Origin: Alphaproteobacteria bacterium | GTDB taxonomy: Bacteria; Pseudomonadota; Alphaproteobacteria; Puniceispirillales; Puniceispirillaceae | Direction of reading: 5' to 3' | NCBI GenBank assembly: GCA_011524735.1 | Contig: WTJS01000047.1 | Coordinates: forward strand, 1-48,770 | Length of the DNA: 48,770 nt | In this document: piece after piece, positions 43,367-48,770 of the stretch | How positions within the stretch are numbered: the stretch's first letter is position 1 | Layout of the letters: every line of letters begins with the position of its first letter | Program-made: the position numbers and the translations under genes | Notes under the pieces: model-generated | Told to the model about the DNA's origin: nothing | Databases searched by the model: none | Seen by the model: the letters and a program-made list of their open reading frames with translations, nothing else

Positions 43367-44179
43367 CTATTTCCCCTGAAATTCTGGCTTTCTCTTTTCC
43401 ATGAAGGCACGGCGGCCCTCGATATAATCCGCACTGTCAAAGCAAGCCTTGACCATGTCATCCAGACCGGCAAGGTCCAGATCGGCCTCATGCCCCTGAA
43501 GCGCCTGCGTGATCGCCTTAACCGACTCAATCGTCATGGGCGCGTTGTCGGCAATCCGGCGGGCATAATCATCCGCAAAAGCAGCTAGCATATGTGGCGC
43601 CAGCACGCGGTTCACCAACCCCATTTCATAGGCCTCTGCCGCGCTGAACTGACGCGCCGTATAGAAAATCTCTTTCACCATTGACGGACCAACAAGATTG
43701 GCAAGCCGCCTGATGCCTTCATAGCCATAGCCAAGACCAAGCTTGGCCGCTGGGACAGCAAAGCGGCTCTTATCTTCACACAGGCGCATGTCGCAAGCGA
43801 CGGCAAGCCCCATCCCGCCGCCAATACAGTATCCTTGAATGACCGCTATGGTTGGCTTGGGGAAATGAAACACCGCATCCGAAAAGGATTTTGACGCCGC
43901 GGCGTAGATATCCACATCCTCAGCTGTCGATCGTTCCTGTTCAAATTTTGAAATATCCGCGCCCGAGGCAAAGGCCTTGCCACCGGCACCACGGATTACC
44001 AGAAGACGCGCCTCAGGATCGGCCGCCATCGCTGACACCTGTTCAGCGCCAGCACGATACATGGCAAGTGAGATGGCGTTGTGGCGTTCCGGATTGTTGA
44101 TGACCAGATAGCCAACGCGATCCCTCACGCCAGCCAGAATTTTGCCATCTGCAAATTCAGCCAGACCGTCTAGCTTCAT
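43367..44179 (-). CDS. Second crotonase-family protein, catalytic glutamates absent
   Basis: A 270-residue crotonase-fold protein. The oxyanion-hole segments are clear (GKAFASGADISKFEQ and IGGGMGLAVACDMRL). As in the other crotonase of the island, E144 is Gly (GGGMGLA) and E164 falls at Ala in FAVPAAKLGLGYG. The phrase AAKLGLGYGYEGIRRL is typical of a subset of enoyl-CoA hydratase/isomerase proteins of unknown substrate. It overlaps the CoA-transferase gene by four bases (ATGA) and is followed by the isomerase. It would act on the CoA ester made by that transferase. Confidence 0.88.
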   Translation of the reverse strand: MKLDGLAEFADGKILAGVRDRVGYLVINNPERHNAISLAMYRAGAEQVSAMAADPEARLLVIRGAGGKAFASGADISKFEQERSTAEDVDIYAAASKSFSDAVFHFPKPTIAVIQGYCIGGGMGLAVACDMRLCEDKSRFAVPAAKLGLGYGYEGIRRLANLVGPSMVKEIFYTARQFSAAEAYEMGLVNRVLAPHMLAAFADDYARRIADNAPMTIESVKAITQALQGHEADLDLAGLDDMVKACFDSADYIEGRRAFMEKRKPEFQGK

Positions 44180-45360
44180 GTCACGCCCTTATCTGAAAAG
44201 GCGGCAATCTCGTCACTGGAAAAACCATATTCGGACAGAATCTCTTCCGTATGCTGACCCTTGGTTGGTGGCGGGCGGCGAATTTCAGACTTCGACCGGC
44301 TCATGATAATCGGCTGGCCAACAATCTGGCCGGGGCCACGTTCCTGAGAGACCATGTCACGGGCAATACCAAGATGCTGTACCTGCGGGCTGGCAAAGAC
44401 CTGATCGATATTGTTGATCTCACCGCATGGCACACCAATTTCAGCAAGCCGCTCTACCCAATATTCGGTGGTCTGCTTAGATGTGTTTTCATTAATGATG
44501 GCATTCAGCGCCTTACGATTAACGCTTCGCGACGGCTGATCGGCATAATCTTCATGATCCATCCGCGGATCTGCCAGCTCGTCCTTCAGGCGCAGCCAGA
44601 TATGCTGTCCAGCGCAGGCGATGTTGATATGCCCGTTTGACGTGACAAAGACCCCGGTCGGGATGGAGGTCGGATGATCATTGCCAGCCTGTTTGGGAAC
44701 ATCACCATCCATGAGCCAGCGCGCCGCCTGGAAATCCAGCATCGCGATCTGCGCCTGCAGCAATGATGTCTGCACCCACTGGCCTTCACCGGTCTTTTCC
44801 CGGCCAAGAAGCGCCAGCAGCACACCCTGCGCCGCAAAGCCGCCTGCCGTCAGATCGGCAATCGGAATACCAACTCGCATCGGACCTTCGCCCGGCGCAC
44901 CGGTGATCGACATCAGTCCGCCCATACCCTGGGCAATCTGATCAAACCCGGGACGCCCCGCCAGAGGACCGTCCTGCCCAAAGCCGGAGATCGAGGCGTA
45001 GACAATGCCAGGGTTAATGGCGCGCACGGACTCATAATCAATACCAAGACGGAATTTCACATCCGGACGAAAATTCTCGACGATGACGTCGGCCTTGGCC
45101 GCCATCTTCATAAAAATCGCGACACCATCCTCATCTTTCAGGTTCAGAACCATCGACCGCTTATTGCGGTGCAAATTCTGGAAGTCCGACCCTTCGCGCG
45201 ATCCACCCATATCCGATCCGGCGGCACTTGGCGTCTCAATCTTGATGACATTGGCGCCCCAGTCGGCAAGCTGCCGGACACAGGTCGGGCCAGACCGGAC
45301 CCGTGTCAGGTCTAGCACGGTGTAATCTGAAAGAATGTCGCTTGCTGCTTCGAAAGCCAT
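44176..45360 (-). CDS. Class III (CaiB/BaiF) CoA-transferase
   Basis: A 394-residue family III CoA-transferase that activates a carboxylic acid by moving CoA from a donor such as succinyl-CoA. The catalytic Asp is D140 in GRPGFDQIAQGMGG; the N-terminal VLDLTRVRSGPTCVRQLADWGANVIKIE and ENFRPDVKFRLGIDY are family motifs. The frame extends to 45405, but the ATG at 45360 (MAFEAASDIL) has a TGAGGAT ribosome site 6-7 bases away, so I choose it. It opens the leftward unit CoA-transferase, crotonase, isomerase. Operator site D is 51 bases upstream, the same distance as site B to its gene. Confidence 0.92.
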   Translation of the reverse strand: MAFEAASDILSDYTVLDLTRVRSGPTCVRQLADWGANVIKIETPSAAGSDMGGSREGSDFQNLHRNKRSMVLNLKDEDGVAIFMKMAAKADVIVENFRPDVKFRLGIDYESVRAINPGIVYASISGFGQDGPLAGRPGFDQIAQGMGGLMSITGAPGEGPMRVGIPIADLTAGGFAAQGVLLALLGREKTGEGQWVQTSLLQAQIAMLDFQAARWLMDGDVPKQAGNDHPTSIPTGVFVTSNGHINIACAGQHIWLRLKDELADPRMDHEDYADQPSRSVNRKALNAIINENTSKQTTEYWVERLAEIGVPCGEINNIDQVFASPQVQHLGIARDMVSQERGPGQIVGQPIIMSRSKSEIRRPPPTKGQHTEEILSEYGFSSDEIAAFSDKGVT

Positions 45361-45411
45361 GAAAATCCTCACCCAACATCTATCCGGACATGTCCGGAAA
45401 CACACACTAAA

Positions 45412-45427
45412 ATATTGTATACCAAAT
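45412..45427 (-). promoter_or_regulatory. Operator-like site D, between the CoA-transferase and sulfatase genes
   Basis: Read on the minus strand, ATTTGGTATACAATAT contains the same half-site as sites A-C, with GGTATAC intact. It lies in the divergent region, 51 bases ahead of the CoA-transferase start and 102 bases ahead of the sulfatase start, so it could serve both directions. Confidence 0.75.
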
Positions 45428-45529
45428 TAAGAGGGGATAGCTTTTTGAAGTCAATTCACTTTTTGTGGTTGCAGGCATCTGCGGCAAACTGCCCGATTTC
45501 ACCAGCGACCTGATCCGAGCATTTGAGAC

Positions 45530-47038
45530 ATGAAAACCCTTTTTCTGTTGTTTGACAGCCTGAACCGATCTGCCCTTGGGGCCTATGGCGGGGCAGTTCC
45601 AACGCCAAACTTCGACAGGCTTGCGGCACGCTCAGCCGTCTTCGACCAGCATTTTGCCGGATCACTTCCCTGTATGCCGGCCCGTCGGGACATGCAGACC
45701 GGCCGACTGAATTTTCTGCATCGCAGCTGGGGACCGCTGGAACCATTTGATGACAGTTTTGCCGGACAGCTGAGGGCCACAAACACCTACTGTCATCTGG
45801 TAACCGACCATTATCATTATTTTGAAGATGGTGGCTCGACCTATCACACACGCTATTCCAGCTGGGACTTCATCAGAGGCCAGGAAAGCGATCCATGGGC
45901 GGCAAAGGTCACCCCACCACTGGAAGCATTTCGTCAGCAATATCACCCGCTACAGTTTGAAGATCACCGTAATGGCCACCGGCTTCAGGGCATGATCAAT
46001 CGAACCCAGGTACGGGGACGGAATGACTTCCCCGTTGTCAAATGTGTCGATGCAGCGCTCCAATTTATGCAGGAGAACCGGGACGCTGACAGCTGGTGCC
46101 TGCAGATGGAGACATTTGACCCGCATGAACCGTTCCATTCCCCGCCGGAATTCAAGACTGATGAAACAGGGTATGAAGGGCCAACACTTGACTGGCCGCG
46201 CTATAAGGAAGTTGATGAAACAGCCGAAGAGGCGGCGGAACTTCGCGCAAATTATGCCGCCCTTGTGAGGCTCTGCGATTCCGAACTAGGCCGTATTCTG
46301 GATGCTCTTGATCAGACAGATGGCTGGCAGGACACCGCCATCATCATGACCACGGATCATGGATTCCTGCTTGGTGAACATGGCTGGTGGGCCAAAAATC
46401 GCATGCCGTTCTATAACGAAGTCGCCCATATCCCCCTGATGATTTACCACCCGCAGATCAACGCGGATGGGGGCATGCGCATTCCAGCGCTAAGCCAGAC
46501 CATCGACATTATGCCGACCCTGCTGGAGCTTCATGGTCAGACGCCAGGCCAGCATGTTTGCGGGCGCTCACTACTGCCATTAATGAGAGGTGAGGTGGAC
46601 AGCGTTCGTGACATCGCGCTCTATGGTATTTTTGGAGGAGCGATCAATGCCACCAATGGCAAATACAGCTATTTTCGCTATCCCCCAGACATGGAAGCAA
46701 GCCCACTTTTTGAATACACGCTGATGCCAATGCATAACCGCAGCCTGTTCACCATTGAAGAGCTGGAGCCCGCCACGCTGGAGCGGAGCTTCGGATTCAC
46801 GCGCGGTGCACCCGTTATGCGATTGCCAGCCCGCGCCGATGCCAAACGGTCGCCTCGACAGGGCGGCTTTGCCGACACACAAACGGTTCTTTATGATCTG
46901 CAAAGCGACCCACATCAGCTCACGCCTCTTGACTTGCCGGAGATAGAAGCCGATTTCTGCAACAGGATCGTCGCCGAAATGACGGCCCATGAAGCCCCCG
47001 CCGAACTGTTTGACCGGTTCGACCTTTCACAAGCCTGA
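45530..47038 (+). CDS. Cytosolic sulfatase-family hydrolase (Cys-type)
   Basis: A 502-residue type I sulfatase-superfamily protein. The formylglycine motif is C48-M-P-A-R52 (LPCMPARRDMQTGR), matching CxPxR; the Cys must be converted by a formylglycine-generating enzyme, which is not in this window. Metal ligands are likely D9 and N12 near the N-terminus (LLFDSLNR) and the TTDHGFLLGEHG pair in the C-terminal half. There is no signal peptide, so it would work in the cytosol on an imported sulfate ester. Related proteins include choline sulfatases and phosphonate monoester hydrolases, so the bond cleaved is not certain. The malonyl-CoA synthetase gene follows 30 bases later in the same unit. Confidence 0.88.
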   Translation: MKTLFLLFDSLNRSALGAYGGAVPTPNFDRLAARSAVFDQHFAGSLPCMPARRDMQTGRLNFLHRSWGPLEPFDDSFAGQLRATNTYCHLVTDHYHYFEDGGSTYHTRYSSWDFIRGQESDPWAAKVTPPLEAFRQQYHPLQFEDHRNGHRLQGMINRTQVRGRNDFPVVKCVDAALQFMQENRDADSWCLQMETFDPHEPFHSPPEFKTDETGYEGPTLDWPRYKEVDETAEEAAELRANYAALVRLCDSELGRILDALDQTDGWQDTAIIMTTDHGFLLGEHGWWAKNRMPFYNEVAHIPLMIYHPQINADGGMRIPALSQTIDIMPTLLELHGQTPGQHVCGRSLLPLMRGEVDSVRDIALYGIFGGAINATNGKYSYFRYPPDMEASPLFEYTLMPMHNRSLFTIEELEPATLERSFGFTRGAPVMRLPARADAKRSPRQGGFADTQTVLYDLQSDPHQLTPLDLPEIEADFCNRIVAEMTAHEAPAELFDRFDLSQA

Positions 47039-47068
47039 CATCAAGACCCGTTTCCAGGACCTTATTTC

Positions 47069-48574
47069 ATGACAAACCATCTCTATGACCGTGTTTTCGG
47101 CGCTCACGCTGCAAGCAGCAAGACCTTCCTCTATACGGATGCAGGCGAAATCAGCTTTGCTGAGTTCGCGGCCATTACCAACAGGATTGCAAACACGCTT
47201 GTAGAGGCTGGCGTCACACCGGGTGACAGGGTGGCGGTTCAGGCCGACAAATCACCGATGCTGCTGGCGCTTTATGCGGCGACGGTCAAGGCTGGCGGGG
47301 TCTATCTGCCGCTGAATACCGGCTACACCGCAGCTGAGCTTGATTACTTCATCGGCGATGCCCGGCCGGCCGTTGTGGTTGTTCGCGACAATGCAGCAGA
47401 GGCCATCACCCCAGTAGCGGAACGCTGTAATGCCCGTCTGATGACACTGAATGCGGATGAAACTGGCAGCCTTGCCGATGCCGCACGGACCAGCGCAGAC
47501 AGCTTTGACGCCGTGACCCGGGGTTCAGAAGATCTGGCTGCCATTCTCTACACATCCGGAACCACTGGCCGGTCGAAGGGGGCCAAGCTGTGCCACCGCA
47601 ATCTGCTGTCCAACGCGGAAGTACTGGCGGATTACTGGCAATTCACCGAACAGGATGTCCTGCTGCACATGCTGCCGATCTACCATACGCACGGCCTGTT
47701 TGTGGCAAGCAATCTGCTGGCCATGGTAGGCGGGTCAATGATCTTCCTGCCGAAATTCTCTGCAGATGCGGCGCTGGCCTGGATGCCAAAGGCGACATCC
47801 ATGATGGGCGTTCCAACATTCTATACCCGCCTTCTGGACAGTGACGGCTTTACCGCTGACATCAGCAAACATATGCGGCTGTTCATTTCGGGTTCAGCCC
47901 CATTATTGGCTGAAACCCACACCCAGTTTGAAGAGCGCACCGGCAAGGCTATTCTGGAACGCTACGGCATGACCGAAACCAATATGAGCACATCCAACCC
48001 GTATGATGGGGACCGCCGCGCTGGCACTGTGGGCTTTCCGCTACCCGGCGTCGACATCCGGATCGCTGACCCCAAGACCGGTGCCCCCCTGGCCGATGGT
48101 GAGATCGGCATCATCGAACTGAAAGGCGATAACGTGTTTCTTGGATATTGGGAAATGCCGGAAAAAACGGAAGAGAGCTTCCGCGATGATGGCTATTTCA
48201 TCACCGGCGACATGGCCGTTCGGGATGAGCGCGGCTATATCAGCATCGTAGGTCGTGACAAGGATTTGATCATTTCAGGTGGACTGAACGTCTACCCCAA
48301 GGAAGTTGAAGGGATGATCGATGAAATTGACGGTGTGTTGGAAAGTGCCGTTATCGGTGTTCCCCACCGAGATTTTGGCGAAGGTGTTGTCGCCGTGGTG
48401 GTGCGAAGTGATGACAGCCTGGCGGCCGAGACCATCGAAACGTCTCTTGCCGCAAAGCTGGCAAAATTCAAGCAGCCAAAGGCGATCATCTTTATCGACG
48501 CGCTACCGCGTAACAGCATGGGCAAGGTTCAGAAGGCCGAACTTCGCAAGACCCATGATGGCCTGTTTGCCTGA
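47069..48574 (+). CDS. matB: Malonyl-CoA synthetase (MatB-type acyl-CoA ligase)
   Basis: A 501-residue AMP-forming acyl-CoA synthetase. The P-loop is YTSGTTGRSKGAK, the A5 motif is ERYGMTETNMS, and the C-terminal catalytic lysine is in NSMGKVQK. The TSNPYDGDRRAGTVGFPLPGV segment after A5 is characteristic of malonyl-CoA synthetases. It should form malonyl-CoA (or methylmalonyl-CoA) from the free diacid. There is no malonyl-CoA decarboxylase (MatA/MCD) nearby, so its product must enter fatty acid synthesis or be handled elsewhere. It follows the sulfatase gene in one rightward unit and is the last complete gene of the window. Confidence 0.88.
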   Translation: MTNHLYDRVFGAHAASSKTFLYTDAGEISFAEFAAITNRIANTLVEAGVTPGDRVAVQADKSPMLLALYAATVKAGGVYLPLNTGYTAAELDYFIGDARPAVVVVRDNAAEAITPVAERCNARLMTLNADETGSLADAARTSADSFDAVTRGSEDLAAILYTSGTTGRSKGAKLCHRNLLSNAEVLADYWQFTEQDVLLHMLPIYHTHGLFVASNLLAMVGGSMIFLPKFSADAALAWMPKATSMMGVPTFYTRLLDSDGFTADISKHMRLFISGSAPLLAETHTQFEERTGKAILERYGMTETNMSTSNPYDGDRRAGTVGFPLPGVDIRIADPKTGAPLADGEIGIIELKGDNVFLGYWEMPEKTEESFRDDGYFITGDMAVRDERGYISIVGRDKDLIISGGLNVYPKEVEGMIDEIDGVLESAVIGVPHRDFGEGVVAVVVRSDDSLAAETIETSLAAKLAKFKQPKAIIFIDALPRNSMGKVQKAELRKTHDGLFA

Positions 48575-48600
48575 ACAGACACCAGCTCTGCCAGAGACAC

Positions 48601-48770
48601 CTACTTCACGCCTGCGGCACGAAGCTGCTTTTCGCGCCGCAGGATGAAGATGGATGATCCGACGATGACAGCGCTGCCGATCAGAATCTGCGGCGTCATC
48701 ATCTCACCAAAGAACAGAATGCCAGCCAGAATGCCAACCGGGATGGACAGGTAACGAAGCGGTGCAAGCG
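48601..48770 (-). CDS. EamA/DMT-family transporter, C-terminal part only
   Basis: The last 56 codons of a leftward gene that runs off the window end. The translation LAPLRYLSIPVGILAGILFFGEMMTPQILIGSAVIVGSSIFILRRE reads as the final two helices of an EamA drug/metabolite transporter, with a basic tail ending RAAGVK before TAG. It converges with matB. Partial; function beyond small-molecule transport cannot be given. Confidence 0.8.
   Translation of the reverse strand, partial: LAPLRYLSIPVGILAGILFFGEMMTPQILIGSAVIVGSSIFILRREKQLRAAGVK

Noticed and set aside
1-48770. CRISPR arrays, insertion sequences, tRNA or rRNA genes, phage genes
   Set aside because: No regularly spaced repeats, transposase motifs, cloverleaf with T-arm consensus or phage-like proteins were seen on either strand.

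Overview
The window reads as one contiguous stretch of an alphaproteobacterial chromosome. The markers are DUF1013/TrcR and DUF1192, COQ9 next to rpsU, a proton-translocating transhydrogenase (pntA-pntB), a glycine riboswitch ahead of gcvTHP, and an Mla-type lipid transport operon. By gene content and style it resembles free-living marine lineages such as SAR116 (Puniceispirillales), but that is inference, not a match. I saw no tRNA, rRNA, insertion sequence, prophage or CRISPR array.

Region 1 (about 0.25-25.9 kb) is mostly core metabolism: an MFS transporter with a small secreted cysteine-rich protein and YgfZ; DUF1192 and TrcR; a structured non-coding stretch and a DUF465 protein; purE-purK; a MetA whose residue 111 is Glu (acetyl-CoA type); COQ9; rpsU; pntAB; an ABC1/UbiB kinase coupled to an M3 oligoendopeptidase; the glycine cleavage operon behind a tandem glycine riboswitch; a leaderless gamma-glutamyltransferase with a 2OG-Fe(II) oxygenase; and mlaE-mlaF-mlaD-lipoprotein. 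Region 2 (about 26-31.4 kb) holds a large lipobox-bearing S8 protease with a beta-rich C-terminus and a YdiJ-like FAD/Fe-S dehydrogenase.

Region 3 (about 31.6-48.6 kb) is the most interesting part: a catabolic island of 15 genes. On the plus strand are a class V aminotransferase and a crotonase; then an alpha-ketoglutaric-semialdehyde-type dehydrogenase, a DapA-family lyase, a GntR/FCD regulator, a PdxA2-type dehydrogenase and an enolase-superfamily protein; and, further on, a cytosolic sulfatase and a malonyl-CoA synthetase. On the minus strand are a class III CoA-transferase, a second crotonase and a TIM-barrel isomerase, followed by a tripartite tricarboxylate transporter (tctC-B-A). Near-identical operator-like sites around ATTTGGTATACCAAAT lie just ahead of the predicted transcription units (near 31648, 33784, 42381 and 45419). 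They fit the symmetry of a GntR/FCD operator, and the only regulator gene in the island is of that family, so I infer one self-encoded regulon.

The island looks like a pathway that imports an organic acid, dehydrates a sugar-acid-like intermediate and feeds 2-oxoglutarate through the semialdehyde dehydrogenase (Weimberg-like logic), with a parallel CoA-thioester branch and a desulfation step. Several enzymes lack the canonical catalytic residues of their families: both crotonases lack both glutamates, the DapA homologue lacks the tyrosine, and the enolase-superfamily protein lacks the His-Asp dyad and has Gln at one metal position. The chemistry is therefore probably not what the family names say. 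The substrate cannot be read from sequence alone. The window ends in the C-terminus of an EamA-type transporter.
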